From Diphasiastrum complanatum (Eukaryota; Streptophyta; Lycopodiopsida; Lycopodiales; Lycopodiaceae): a DNA stretch of 64,000 nucleotides. Under the pieces are notes generated by a model. That model was not told where the DNA came from and searched no databases. It saw only the letters and a list, made by a program, of their open reading frames with translations. This document shows, in pieces, positions 12,230 to 23,374 of this stretch (its first letter is position 1; every line of letters begins with the position of its first letter). The DNA lies in assembly GCA_029204225.1 (NCBI GenBank), contig CM055102.1, forward strand, positions 40,291,220 to 40,355,219, read 5' to 3'. The translations under genes and the position numbers were made by a program.

Positions 12230-12577
12230 CTCGATATATCTTGGCCACAAAAGAGCCTAGAATCCTACACGTGGGAAGATCCAACATGCAACTTGAATTT
12301 CAACTACTTTAAAATGAATTAACTTGCTGGAAATTTCAGATCTATAACTAGTTTTGAGCTACACATGCTAAAACTCCAAAAACACAACCAAAATTGATTT
12401 TCTAGCACAATTCTCCATAAACCACAATGAAATTTGAGAGAGATATGGATCATGCAAATTGAAATTCGGAAGATCCACCAACTGGCAACCTTGTTCCGCT
12501 CCTTGGATGAGAATACTAGTTGAGTACTACCAAGCTCCAATGAAAAGCACAAACACCTCTCCAAACTTGTAAGCCTT

Positions 12578-12589
12578 GCTCTGATACCA
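12578..12589 (-). other. primer-binding site, chromovirus-family element
   Basis: TGGTATCAGAGC on the minus strand, one base from the LTR end. Same initiator-tRNA-Met site as in the plus-strand relative at 19731-19742. Confidence 0.85.
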
Positions 12590-12590
12590 C

Positions 12591-12905
12591 TATAAGGGAA
12601 GCTCATTAGATCCTGCTTACAAATCACAAACACAATGATAACACACTATGGAGAAACCACCCAACCAAGTAGAAGCATCCAATCAAACTCTAGAAGCCTC
12701 ACCCCCAAACCAAGGAACAAGAAGCATGAATATAGAGTGAGAGCCTGGCAATGAATCCACAACCATAATGAGGAGTAGGGTGAGTTTGGACACAATATAT
12801 AGAGGCAAAAGCATCCAAGGCACATAACCATGCATAGCCCTAAGTTCCCTATACATAGATTCACCTAGAATAGAGTCCTAAGCATGGACCAACTATTCAT
12901 AGAAT
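12591..12905 (-). repeat. 5' LTR of the chromovirus-family element (truncated at 12905)
   Basis: On the minus strand this aligns closely with the plus-strand LTR at 19359-19728, including the shared run TTCTATGAATAGTTGGTCCA and a CCTTGGYTTGGGGGTGAGGC segment. The 5'-most ~60 bp present in the other copy are lost where the Tat-like LTR begins. Confidence 0.8.
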
Positions 12906-13734
12906 TGTTGGGGGTATTCCCGACGAATTGTAACTAAATAAAATCGATCAATAAAATGTGTTGCGAGGGCATGGCATCCTGCACGTATAAGCCCATGGCC
13001 CAATGAGCATGCAAGCTTAAGTTGTAAATAAAATAAAATAGACTTGGGCCTTTGTAATTAAAATAAAACTTGAGGCCCAAAGACAATTTTAAACTTAGAG
13101 TTTACTTTTTTAGAGTTGGGTCCAATTTTGGACTCACATGAATATTGTGATTTCCAATGTACTTTTTGTGGACCCTTGAATCAAGTTGGGTCCAAGATGA
13201 ATGGATAGGATCAGTTAAATATTAGCCAATAGGATTTTGGGGCAAGGGCCTTCTCCATTTTCTAAAAAGGCACCATTTGTACTCTGTTTCCATGGTTAAT
13301 AGAGAGGAGGAGACTCTATCACTTTGGGAGCTCAAGCATCCTCATTTGCTAATCACTCTTGCTTATGCTATTGTTGTGGTTTACTTGTTATTTTCATTTT
13401 CCATGCTTTTTGTTTATGCTAGTTAAGATTTCTCCATAAGCAATGAAATTGAGCATTTGAGCTAACCTCCATCTCATCTCTCTCACTCTCTCTTACCCTC
13501 TTCCCTCTCTCCCTCTTCTCTTCTTCTCTACTCTCTTCTCATTCACCCTCAATCATGATGAATGTTAGTTTAGTGGAGTAGAGTTAGTGGAAGTAGTGTT
13601 AGTGGTGGTAGAGTTAGATAAAAAGTAGGAACTAACTAAGAGTAGTATCTATGCATAGTTAGGTGCCTATCCAGTGAACTAACCCTTGTTGACAGGCGGG
13701 AGGGCTATTATTACGTTGGACCGAAGACCCTATA
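12906..13734 (+). repeat. 5' LTR of Tat-like element A
   Basis: Begins TGTTGGGGGTATTCCCGACG and runs to one base before the PBS, about 829 bp. It contains a CT-rich tract at 13470-13555. The right end (ACCCTATA) replaces the ACAACA seen in element B. No 3' copy is in the window, so the left boundary rests on the TG start and on the junction with the neighbouring LTR. Confidence 0.65.
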
Positions 13735-13735
13735 G

Positions 13736-13753
13736 TGGCGTCGTTGTCGGGGA
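13736..13753 (+). other. primer-binding site of element A (tRNA-Asp type)
   Basis: TGGCGTCGTTGTCGGGGA differs by two C-to-T changes from the tRNA-Asp 3'-end complement used by Athila/Tat elements. Element B has the same site with one change at 23357-23374. Confidence 0.85.
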
Positions 13754-14101
13754 TAGGTTTCCACTAACTAGTATAGTTGCATTTTAGCTAATTCTTGCTT
13801 TTTAGAGTAGTTTTAGGTAGATTTTTGGGGAATTTAGAGTTAGTTTTCTGTGTTTTGTTGTGTTTGGATTGTTCACAAATAGCGGAGGAGGTGTGAGAGG
13901 GCAGAGGAGGCTCTGAACAGCCTCTAAGGGCTTGAAACCCAAACCAACCAACCAAAACATCCAAAAAAACACACCAATTTGCATTTTGGAGAGAAAAAGA
14001 GCCAAATTTCCCATCAGATTTTATTTTCTCCAGAACCATTGGGAGTTAGCCCTTGCACGACTGACAACAACGCCAGGGTACTGTCCCAGACCTGCATAGA
14101 A

Positions 14102-14990
14102 GCCTGCGAGAGTTAATTCCAAATAGATTGTTAAAATCAGAGAAAAATCATAAAAAATTCAAAAAACCCTTGAAAAAATCCAAAAAAATCCAAATCTTCA
14201 CCAGAACTCTCGCAGAGCCCTCTGAAGTTCCAACTCAATGAGACTAGGACACAAAGAAGCTTGTGAGAGTTAGTTTGAGGTCTAAGTGCCTGTGCAAGAG
14301 TTCCCAGTGAGGAAAAGGTGGGAAAGTACCAGAAAACCCTCGCAGACGCCAAAATTTTCAGTTCTAGTGGGCAAGAAGTCTCGCAGAGGATTCTGAAGTT
14401 CCATCTCTTAGAGACAAGGACACATAAGAGCCTGCGAGAGTTAGTTTGATTCTAGTGAGCAGAAAATTGGGTTTAAGTGCTAAAAAATCACTAAAAAGTG
14501 AAAATCCAGCAAATCCTTCCAGTAAGAAATCTCGCAGACCACTTCAATCAATTCAGAATGTCAATTTCCATCAATGATGAAGCCTGCAAGAGTTAGTATA
14601 GAGATTTGGTGAAGATCAAGCCAAAAAAGTGGTTCTGAACCCTCACATACAATGAAATTTTCACTTAGTGCAAGAATTAACTCTCGTAGAGAATTCCATA
14701 GTGAGATCTGACCCAAATTCAGCTACTGTGATCCTTGCGAGAGTTACTTCCCAAAGATCTGAGAGATATCAAGTTTTTTATCTGCAAAAACAACTAAAGA
14801 ACCCTCGCACAGCCAAACTTCGCACAAGAGAACCCTCGCAAACTAGATCAATGAAAAGATCTGCATCAGATCCAGCTATTGTCAAAATCTTAGGTCAATC
14901 AGTGCAAGGAGTAAAAAGTTATCAAGGAAAAACCACTGTAAAAGGCCTAAAAATCACTTACGGCCGATCAAATTGATCAGGTCCTTAAGA
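14102..14990 (+). repeat. leader repeats of element A, ~150-170 bp period
   Basis: The word GCCTGCGAGAGTTA and close variants recur at 14102, 14259, 14430, 14582 and 14732 (spacings 157, 171, 152 and 150 bp). Each unit also carries CTCGCAGA...TCTGAAGTTCCA-type words. The array lies between PBS and gag. The preceding segment (14050-14115, ACTGACAACAACGCC ... GTACTGTCCCAGACCTGC) matches the same position in element B. Confidence 0.75.
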
Positions 14991-15155
14991 TCCAGACTGT
15001 ATCCCGCTGTACAAACAAGAACCAACTACTTTGGAATCCACCATCAGATGAATATGAGATCTGGATGATCAGTAGCAAGAAGGATAGCAAATCAAGCACC
15101 ACACCTTCCCAGATTAGCAGCTGAACAACAAGAGGCCGAATCGGAATCAACGCCA

Positions 15156-15908
15156 ATGGAACAAATGGGCCAACCCGTACCTATCACTCTGTTGCAAGCA
15201 GTTCGGAGAGCACCACAGATGGAAATACCAAAATATGATGGATCCTCAGTTCCTAAATGTTTTCTCTAGATCTACGAGCAAGCTTGTAAAATCTATGGCA
15301 AACGGACACCTGCAAAAAAGTTGATGCTGTTTCCCATGTCCTTATTAGCAGTGGCTCAAGATTGGTTTTTCAACCTGTCAAAGGAAGAAAAATCTATCCG
15401 GGAGGCGATTAAAACGGCTATCATTACACGCTTTAAACCAAGGAAGTTCCTGGAAGACCTGTTTCTCCTACTCAGCAAAGTCAAGATGGGAGAACGAGAA
15501 AGAGTCCGAGACTATATTGAATGGGTCAAACATCTACGATTCGAGTGCAATGCAGCTCTAACTCCCGATCATGCGGTGATCATGTGGTTCCTAGCAGGAC
15601 TACCACGAAGCATCAGAAGAGAACTGAAATGACGAGAGCAGTACGCTACTCTGCAAGAAGCTATGGAAGATGCCATCAGGGAAGAGGATGAGGGATCTGA
15701 CGACGAATATCCATCCACCCACACTCCTACTCCCTCGATAGCATCATCATCATCAAACACATCCGCTCTATCCACAGAACTGCTGTTGGATCAAATGACA
15801 AAATTACACAAACAGCAGATGGAGCAACTTAAGATGCAGTTTGATCAGAAACTGAAGGCCTTACAAGGAGCTGTAGCAGCAATGCCACATCAACCGGAAT
15901 CAAACTAG
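15156..15908 (+). pseudogene. Tat-like gag (capsid part), element A
   Basis: Frame opens with MEQMGQPVPITLLQAV at 15156 and is readable to 15908 with only isolated stops. The retrotransposon-gag core is clear (LFPMSLLAVAQDWFFNL, ITRFKPRKF, ERVRDYIEWVKHLRFEC, FLAGLPRSIRREL). An acidic/Ser-rich linker and a heptad-like stretch (LLDQMTKLHKQQMEQLKMQF) follow, typical of a coiled coil near the gag end. The stops look like TGG-to-TAG (near 15270), CGA-to-TGA (15631) and CAG-to-TAG (15906-15915) changes, as expected from deamination of methylated cytosine. Confidence 0.8.
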
Positions 15909-15938
15909 CTACAGTATCCACAATGGGATAATGTATGG

Positions 15939-16488
15939 TGTTCAGTATGCACACAAAACCATACAGCGAACTATTGTCCAGTCCTAAAGCAAAATCTGAG
16001 ACTGACACATAGATTTTGCCATCTGTGCAATGCAACATCGCACGATACGGTATTTTGCCTGTTTAACCCCTGGATTGTTCAACAGAAGAGAAGCCAGTAT
16101 CAGACTTCTTATTCTTATCATCAAGGGGCACCAAATGCGACACCTGAGGTACGACGCACTGAATCAACAACAGCGTATGGCCTTACTAGCACCACCAGGG
16201 CCAGTCAATCAACAAGTGGCCCATGTAAACCTGACAGCAGCGGAACCAGAGATGCAAGTACCACCTCAACCTGAGCAGTATCAATGGTATGGATCGAAGG
16301 AGCCATTTATGGATCTTACCATAAATGAATATTTTGCGGCCTATGCAGCTCAAACTCAACGTCAAGGCGGAAGAAATTACAGCTGCTATGGATGCGACGA
16401 AGGACATAGGATTGCGGAATGTTCTTACAAAGGACAATATACATCCTTCTGTTGAGAATGCGGTTATGGACACTGCTTCAAGAATTGT
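15939..16488 (+). pseudogene. four zinc knuckles of Tat-like gag, element A
   Basis: Four Cys/His knuckles follow gag: CSVCTQNHTANYC (15939), CHLCNATSHDTVFC (16017), CYGCDEGHRIAEC (16384) and C-stop-ECGYGHCFKNC (16450). Only the second has the usual CX2CX4HX4C spacing; the others are CX2CX3HX4C. Between the pairs lies a Pro/Gln-rich linker (16060-16380). Knuckles bind the genomic RNA. Frame changes are needed near 16050. Confidence 0.75.
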
Positions 16489-16556
16489 CCATTGAGACCT
16501 GGAACCAGTGCACCACTAAATTTCATTGCAATACAACAACCAGCAGTTCTAGCGGG

Positions 16557-16785
16557 GATGTCAGATCATATTTGGAGCACTATTGGTGTGAAACAGGATT
16601 GCTCTTTATCCCCAACCCTATTTGGACTATATATTGACGAGCTTGAGAGAGTCATTGAGAGATGTGGAGGCACAGGCTGCAGGCTTGGGAGTATCTTGAT
16701 TGCTATACTTTTATATGCAGATGACGTGGTTCTCTTATCTCCTACCAAAGAGGGTTTACAGCAACAGCTAGACAGCTACACATGA
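16557..16785 (+). pseudogene. embedded non-LTR (LINE-type) reverse transcriptase fragment
   Basis: The frame of zinc knuckle 4 runs without a stop into STIGVKQDCSLSPTLFGLYIDELE and LLYADDVVLLSPTKEGLQQQL. These are the RT blocks of non-LTR retrotransposons (consensus GVRQGCPLSP and YADD), not of gypsy RT. About 75 codons are present, and the first block has Asp where Gly is usual (KQDC). It is followed by a stop at 16783 and ~55 bp of T-rich DNA, after which the Tat-like protein resumes (near 16850). It looks like an insertion or template-switch patch inside element A. No clear target-site duplication was found. Confidence 0.7.
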
Positions 16786-16849
16786 GACATTCTCATTTAT
16801 GTATTTATCTTAGTTTGTACTAGATGTTTTTCTTTATTACAGCTACCGG

Positions 16850-17787
16850 AAAAACAACAACTCCATGCTCCCGTGTCATCTGTTACACGAGCACAGAAGA
16901 GGAAGGAAGTGGCTCCCTCACCACCACCATTGGTCACTGATGACCAATCCTCAACTTCAGCGCCATATCCGAATGTGAGAAAAGATAGAAGACAGTACCA
17001 GAAAATACGACACTGGGTACAGAGAGCACAAGCAGAGGAAAAAGGGCAAGAAAGGAACAATCCCATGGAACCTCCAGTTGATGGCAAACGAGAACCGCAA
17101 ACGGGCTCACCACTACGCATTGATCAGAATGATCGGTTGCATCAACATGAACCACCTTTTTACATAGTGGAGTCTGAGGAACCACGCACTGAAAGGCTCA
17201 CAATCTTACTGGCGAGCTGTGTTAGTTTACCTCTCGAGGAATTACTGCGGATTGTGCCACAAGCTAAAAGCCTTTTAGCTGAATGGGCCAAAGCGGATAA
17301 GGAGCCAATAGCACATGTGCCCATATATTGTATGGGCTATGAAGAAACAAGTAATGTCCTCCACATCGGGGCAGCATGGGAAAGTGAGAAACACAACATC
17401 ACTTTGCCAGTCAAACACAAGAGATACGAGGACAAGGCATCAGTAGTAGATGGAGGATCATGTGTCAATTTGATCTCCACTACTTTGTATGAAAAGTGGG
17501 GTCTACAAGGGTTGAAGCCAGCAAGATTCGCCATCAAGCTAGTAGATCAATCCTATGTAAAACCAAAGGGTGTGGTTGCTGATATCCCGGTAAAAATAGT
17601 AGGCATGGAGTTTGTGATCACTTTTGTAGTAATGGATATACCTAAATCTCCAACTGCATATCGTGATTTACTGGAAAGGTTGAGGACTGCGGAAGTAGTA
17701 CACAACTGGGGTACGGGAAAACTCACTTTTGAGAACCGAGAGCAGGCTGTAAAGGTTGATCCAACCGGCCAAGGGTGGTCACTATGA
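16850..17787 (+). pseudogene. Tat-like protease region, element A
   Basis: A ~300-codon open stretch. The first ~110 residues are charged and Pro-rich linker (RAQKRKEVAPSPPP). A stretch with PVKHKRYEDKASVVDGGSCVNLIS at 17410-17480 fits a retroviral-type aspartic protease, where DGGS stands for the usual D-S/T-G active site. The fold then continues with LVDQSYVKPKGVVADIPVKI. DGGS-type sites are common in this plant lineage. Open over 914 bp, this is the least damaged part of element A. Confidence 0.7.
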
Positions 17788-18565
17788 TTCAGAGATGGAT
17801 GTCGTGAGATGGACGGATGCACTAGCAACTATTGACTGTCGGGCATGTCAATATGAATCAAACCCTAAACCCAGCACATCTTCACCCAAATATTACACTA
17901 TGGACACACCAATCACATTTGGGGTGAATATGGTAAACGTAGCATGGCTGTCAGTGGAACCTATTGAGAATCTAGTGGACGATTATTTAGTCCCTTGGAA
18001 ACATGCTCTAACTTATAATAAGGAGATTGAGTTCATTGATGAGCAGGTCCTACATCACATGGACCCAAATCGTTACGAAATCAAGAAAGTACCAGCTCAA
18101 CCACCGCAAAAGTCTGCTATGGTGAAACTCTCAAGGATCGATCCACCAAAGGCACCTACGAATAAGAAGAATGAATTGAAACAACGCTACAACCAAGTCA
18201 TCTGATGGAGTGATCTACCCAAGGAGGCTATAGCTACAATGGATGTTGATATTCACAACCATGAGGCAAATGTCACACCAGTTTTGATGAAAGACAACAA
18301 GGACGAATCTACCAAAATGACAAAAAAGGACAAAAAGAAGGTGTTGGATTCCTTAAAGTCAATCAAGATGGACTCAAATACAACGTCATCCTCTACTCAG
18401 ATGACAGAAAACCAAAAGATGACCAGTCGGGCTAAGATCAATATGCTGAAAGAGGAATCTCGACGAGCTCCAGTTCATGAGATGCTTGAGACTTTCAAGA
18501 ACTATACCTTGGACAACGTGGTAATTATGATGCCGCAAGCTCAGCGAGAACCTGATCAAAATTAG
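17756..18565 (+). pseudogene. Tat-like PR-RT linker, element A
   Basis: Two open segments (17756-18205 and 18239-18565) joined by a single TGA at ~18205. The sequence is Lys- and Met-rich with no catalytic motif (GVNMVNVAWLSVEPIENL; MVKLSRIDPPKAPTNKKNELK). It corresponds to the long linker before RT in this group. Confidence 0.5.
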
Positions 18566-18595
18566 GCACCAGCGGAACAAGTCTTTGAGGGACCT

Positions 18596-18925
18596 GTGCA
18601 AACACATCCGATGAACCTTGCCGAGCCAGGTGAAGAAGAAAAGATAGTGCATGTGGGAGAGCAGTTAACGCCCACCCAGTTTAAGAGACTACGATCAGTG
18701 TTGGTGGAGTATAAATACTGTTTTGCTTGGAGTTATAGTGATCTGAAGGGCATTCCACCAACAATAGTCCAACACACCATACCCTTGGTGGATGGAGCTG
18801 AGCCATTACTAGCGCTGCAACTTGAACTACACGGCGCTTATCAAACAGGAGTTACAGAATTTTTGGATGCAGATTTCATTTATGAAATTGAACACACAGA
18901 ATGGGTATCGCCGATAGTTTGTAGT
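18596..18925 (+). pseudogene. Tat-like RT, N-terminal fragment, element A
   Basis: The frame gives LVEYKYCFAWSYSDLKGIPP, IVQHTIPLVDGAEP and FLDADFIYEIEHTEWVSPIV, the entry segment of gypsy RT of the Tat/Athila kind. Homology stops after WVSPIV (~18925), where unrelated DNA follows. No catalytic YxDD box exists, so no function remains. Confidence 0.8.
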
Positions 18926-19358
18926 GAGTTTCTTTCCTTGCCTAACCTGAATCCAAGATCTAGTCAATCTAGCATCAAAGAGACGAAGTTAGTTGTCACG
19001 CGGAGGTTCGTTCCCATGAGAGCGATAGTATAGTTCAGATTTCAACACGAATGGAGGACCTAACACTAACATCCATTAATACTAAGCATTAACACTACAT
19101 CCATTAACCCTACTTCCCCTTGGTCTTTGGCCCTTAGCACCTAGCTCTTGTCCCTTAGTCCTCAACCCTTGGCCACTAAAACTTAACTCCTAGCCCTTCA
19201 CTCTTAACCCTTGGTCCTTATCACCTCTCTCTCTCTCTTGGCCTTTAGCCCTTAACCCTTAGCTTTTGTCCCTTAGTCCTCAACCCTTGGCCCTTGGCCA
19301 TTGAAACTTAACTCTTAGCGTCTTTCATCTTGGCCCTTTGCCCTTTCCCACACTAAAT
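18926..19358. repeat. C/T-rich duplicated block with CCCTTAG / CCCTTGG words
   Basis: At 19120-19345 a segment with CCCTTAG, CTTGTCCCTTAGTCCTCAACCCTTGGCC and AAACTTAACTC words is present twice in tandem with small changes. No gene is visible. The heptamer-like words recall degenerate telomere-type DNA but do not match plant CCCTAAA arrays. Confidence 0.45.
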
Positions 19359-20090
19359 GGAGTTTAGACAAGGTACGAGACAATGTATGCATGTGTAGAG
19401 TTATCAATAGAAATTCTATGAATAGTTGGTCCATGCATAGGACTCTATTCTAGGTGAATCTATGTATAGGGAACATAGGGCTATGCATGGCTATAGGCCC
19501 ATGAAGCATTAGGCTCTATATAAGAGGTCCAAACTCGCCCTACTACACATCATGGTTCTTGATTCATTGACAGACTCTCACTCTACATTCATGCTTCTTG
19601 TTCCTTGGCTTGGGGGTGAGGCTTCTAGAGATTGATTGGATGCTTCTACTTGATTGGGTGGTTTCTCCACAGTGTGTTATCCTTTTGTGTTTAGGACTTG
19701 TAAGTAGGATCTAAGGAGCTTCCCTTTTAGTGGTATCAGAGCAAGGCTTACAAGCTTGGAGAGGTGGTGCTTTTCATTGGAGCTTGGTGGTATTCAACTA
19801 ATATTCTCATCCAAGGAGAGGAGCAAGATTGCAAGTTGGTGGATCTTCCCAAATTCAATTTGCATGTTCCATATCTCTTGCAAATTCATTGTGGTTTATG
19901 GAGAATTGTACTAGGAAATCAATTTTGGTGTCTTTTTTGGAGTTTTAGCATGTGTAGCTCAAAATTAGTGAAGGATTTGAAATTTCTAGCAAGTTAATTC
20001 ACTTTGAAGTAGTTGAAATTCAGTTTGCATGTTGGATCTTCCCATGTATTTGGATTCTAGGCTCTGTTGTGGCCAAATTTGGCTTGTTTC
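19359..20090 (+). mobile_element. chromovirus-family 5' LTR, PBS and leader
   Basis: LTR 19359-19728, PBS TGGTATCAGAGC at 19731-19742, then a leader to ~20090. The leader matches, step by step, the leader of the minus-strand element (12230-12577), up to the words GGCTCTKTTGTGGCCAA, after which the two diverge. No gag follows. It may once have been the 5' end of the element whose pol lies at 26461-29298, with intervening DNA replaced by other insertions and a deletion. Confidence 0.75.
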
Positions 20091-23000
20091 TCTTGATTTT
20101 GGCACAAAATGGAGAGTAGAATTCAAAATCCAGCAATCAGATCAATTGATTGGTTGTAACTCTGTATTTTGGATTGCATGTGGATTTGGAAAATGTTCTT
20201 GCCATTAATTTCCAATTGTGCATGGTGAAAAAACCTAGAAAGAGCTAAAATTCATGATTTTTGCTTGTTTTTTCATGAAATTGGATGGTAGGAGGTTGTT
20301 GAACATCAATTGAAGCTGAGAAAAGATGAATCATAGTCTTTTGAAGCTTTCCTAGAAGTTAGAGTCAAGAATTCCAGCAATTGGGTTTGTAGGAAGTCAA
20401 AAAGTGTCAAAAATTGACCAATTTTGGTGAATTCTGGGGGATGGATTTCTTTAAATCCATAAGGAGATCATTCTGGATTTTTTCCAGCATGATTTGTGTT
20501 CCTTTTTACTTCCCAGCAAGCTATCAGACCTGTAAATTGATGGATAGAGACTTATGTTTGAATTCCATCAAGTTTGTAGCAATTTTGACTTCTAGAAACC
20601 AAGAATTCATGGTTCTCAGCCCATACCGCTTCATAGGATCTGTATGAAGGCTTCATGGAACTCTTAGAGAGCATTTAAGACTCTTTGAATTATCACTTTT
20701 AGGCTTGGTTGAGTGTTTGCATGTTTTTGGACATATTGGTCTGAAAAAGTGCGCCCTCCTACAACTTAATTGGTTGTTCTGAACTCGCATGTGTGAGTCC
20801 TAGGTGGTAGGATGACATGGCAATGTCTTGTTCACTAGTTCTCCCTATGTACCGAGCTTTACAACACCCAATTCCAAAAGGAGCTATTAGCCTCAAGAAA
20901 AAGGCAGTTCCCTCTTTAGGCCCTCCAAAGTAATTAATAAAGATAATAGACCAACAAGGGCCCAATTGAGTTTGAATAATACTTAACAAGGACTAACTAT
21001 CCCTCAAGATAGTTATGTTTAGCTAAGTAAGAGCATTGTCTATAACTAGGCAAGAGACATCATTTTTTGAATCTTTTGACTCATTTGCAAGTGAGAGCTT
21101 CTTGCTTCCTCCTTGTGAATGCGAGCCATAGGGATCTCCATTACTAGGTCTCATGTGCCCTATCTACATAAATTACTGATCCATTTCTAAAACAACTACC
21201 CTAAAAACCTTGAAAAAGATCTAATTATTTTAGGCATAGGAGTTTTGCTTCCAAATTCCAGTCGTAATGGGTACATGCATGTAACTCTTGCAAAGTGTTC
21301 AACTCATCCTTCAATGACGATGTGAGTAGGGATGCCATAATGATACGCGTGATGGATTTGATGGTCTTAAAGTTTGAGTCTGGATTCCATAAAGTTGAAG
21401 ATTGCATGGACATAAGGTTTTTTTTATTCATACGAGAGTATTTGGAATTACTACAACTTTCATAATTGAGCTTGTTTTTTATCAGCTTGAGAAGATCGTT
21501 TATTTGACCTTTATATTGGCCACAGTTACTATGTTTTGAAATATTTTGGCAAACATATTCGGTTGTGGTTTGGATCATAACTTGATTGTCATTTTTCTCA
21601 TTCTATCACGATTTGGTCTAGAGGATGGCCTTCTTGCAAATTTTTTTGGGAAATGCACATTGTGCATGCATGTCAATCTCAATGTTGATCGCTGATAGCA
21701 TCTAGAGTATAAAACCTATAATTTGAGTAAATTGGCTAGCCTAAGGCATTGGTTGATAGCTACCAAAGTTTTGAGCTATTGTACAAGTTTGTGAATCTTT
21801 GTTTTCTTTTGTGATGGTGATTTTTTCCTCTTTGATAAGAAGTTAGCGAATCATTCTACTTTATTGTCTACAAATGGTAGTTGATGATGATTTGTTTGTA
21901 TTTGACTTCTTGAAGAAGTATACAAAAAGTTGCAATTTTTTTTTGTCAGCCAAATGATACAATAGTTGATCAAAGCATGCATAATTTGTGAAAATGTTAT
22001 AAGAACAAAACATCATCGACAATTTGCAAAATAATAGGTGCCACAAGGTAGACAAGGATTGAGAGTTGCCTAAAATGGAAATTGCCTTGCACTCACATAT
22101 GCATATGACCACAAATTTTAGAGGTGATTGCATATTTTGTTAGCATAGTAAGTGATATGAATTGTCCTAACTTACAAGAAGATAATCACGTGAGGTGGCG
22201 TGCACTCAAACCTTACTCCATTGAGCTTGCAGAGTCTCAATGATGTGGAACTCTTGCAACTCACACCATTACCAAGTAATGAGCTTATTTTTCACCATGA
22301 TTGAGAGTGCAACAAGGTCTCACACTCATCCAATGGTACAAGAAGATCAAAAGTTGCATGATTATATCTTCATTTTTATTGTGTCTTGCATTAACCAAAA
22401 TATTTGAATAGGCCAAGCATTGAGTGAGATGAAGAAGTTTGGTGTTTCATAGTATTGCAATGATTGGGAATGTCGTTATGGCTTTATTGAAATTAACCGG
22501 GGTCGAGTGGAAAGAAACTTGATTTGCAGTTGGTCTTCCATTTTTTTTAAAAACGTTAGTGAGATATCGTACACATTAAGTGCAATCCAACCATTGGACC
22601 GATATTATTCTAGGACTGTAGTTTTATATTGTATTTTATGAATAGAAGTCTAAATCGCCATCCAAAATAAATTGTAGAGCAGCCTTTCAAATGTAGACTC
22701 AAAACTCCTTAGAATTTTTTTGTCTGCTCTTAGAACTTGATTTGTAATATTGTTTTTGAACAAAATTCTTAATAATCAATTCTCAAACTTAATTTTCACC
22801 ATACTAGACTATATAAAAATTCAATTTAAATTATGTATCTTGATTTTGAAATATATAAAGGTCAAAATTTAGCATTTTAATTGAGTACAACAATTTTTTT
22901 GAATTGTCTATTTTTTTCTATAACTTAGTCTACAACTATTTAATTCATTCATTTTTCAGCTATTGGTGATTGTAGAGGCAAGATCGTGATATATTATGTC

Positions 23001-23304
23001 ATTCCGCAATTGGGCATTATTTCTAACATTGTGAATCTCCTTTTCTCACAAGTTTTTGGCATGATATCAAAGCCCAAGATCTGAACTTGCATATTACCAT
23101 AGTCATATCAAATCTATTGACAATGTATTTTTCTAAGTTGCTAGCATAAAATCGTCTTCAGACTTAAGACTTAAGACTTATCAAAAGATTTGATGGAAAA
23201 TATTTCCACACATGAAAATTCAGAATGAAAATGATCCTTCTTGAGAAAGATTTGTGGGATGTTGTTGATAGCCGAGACAAAACATTGATCTAGGTGCAGT
23301 ATGC
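20091..23304. other. unassigned 3.2 kb between retroelements
   Basis: 20091-20660 looks like more non-coding leader or UTR (A/T-rich, no long frame). 20660-23304 contains no convincing gene. A minus-strand frame at 21578-21225 (117 codons) has no motif I recognise. 22160-22460 shares phrasing such as CATCCAATGGTACAA with 44500-44900, so both may be parts of one old repeat family. Confidence 0.3.
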
Positions 23305-23356
23305 GAGGTTGCCGCTCCCAACGACGGACCCCTATACTACATCGACGACACAACAG

Positions 23357-23374
23357 TGGCGCTGTTGCCGGGGA
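23357..23374 (+). other. primer-binding site of element B (tRNA-Asp)
   Basis: TGGCGCTGTTGCCGGGGA, one mismatch from the tRNA-Asp 3'-end complement. It begins two bases after the LTR end ACAACA. Confidence 0.88.

Larger units (their letters stand above)
9786..12905 (-). mobile_element. Ty3/gypsy chromovirus-family element, 3' truncated
   Basis: A minus-strand element with 5' LTR (12591-12905), PBS (12578-12589), a ~350-bp leader, gag, PR and RT. It stops abruptly near 9786, after RT, so RNase H, integrase and the 3' LTR are gone. The LTR end at 12905 abuts the Tat-like LTR start at 12906. The same family appears on the plus strand at 19359-20090 and 26461-29298. Confidence 0.85.
12906..18925 (+). 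mobile_element. Tat/Athila-like Ty3/gypsy element A, 3' truncated
   Basis: A plus-strand element with LTR (12906-13734), tRNA-Asp PBS, a long repeat-bearing leader, gag, four zinc knuckles, protease, and only the first ~110 codons of RT. A non-LTR RT fragment is embedded at about 16557-16785. The tRNA-Asp PBS, long leader and RT lead-in (YKYCFAWSYSDLKGIPP, DFIYEIEHTEWVSPIV) place it in the Tat/Athila/Ogre group. Element B at 23305-26460 is the same family. Confidence 0.85.

Noticed and set aside
13788-14039. Minus-strand frames of 70-83 codons in the element A leader
   Set aside because: They lie in non-coding leader opposite to the element and show no motif.
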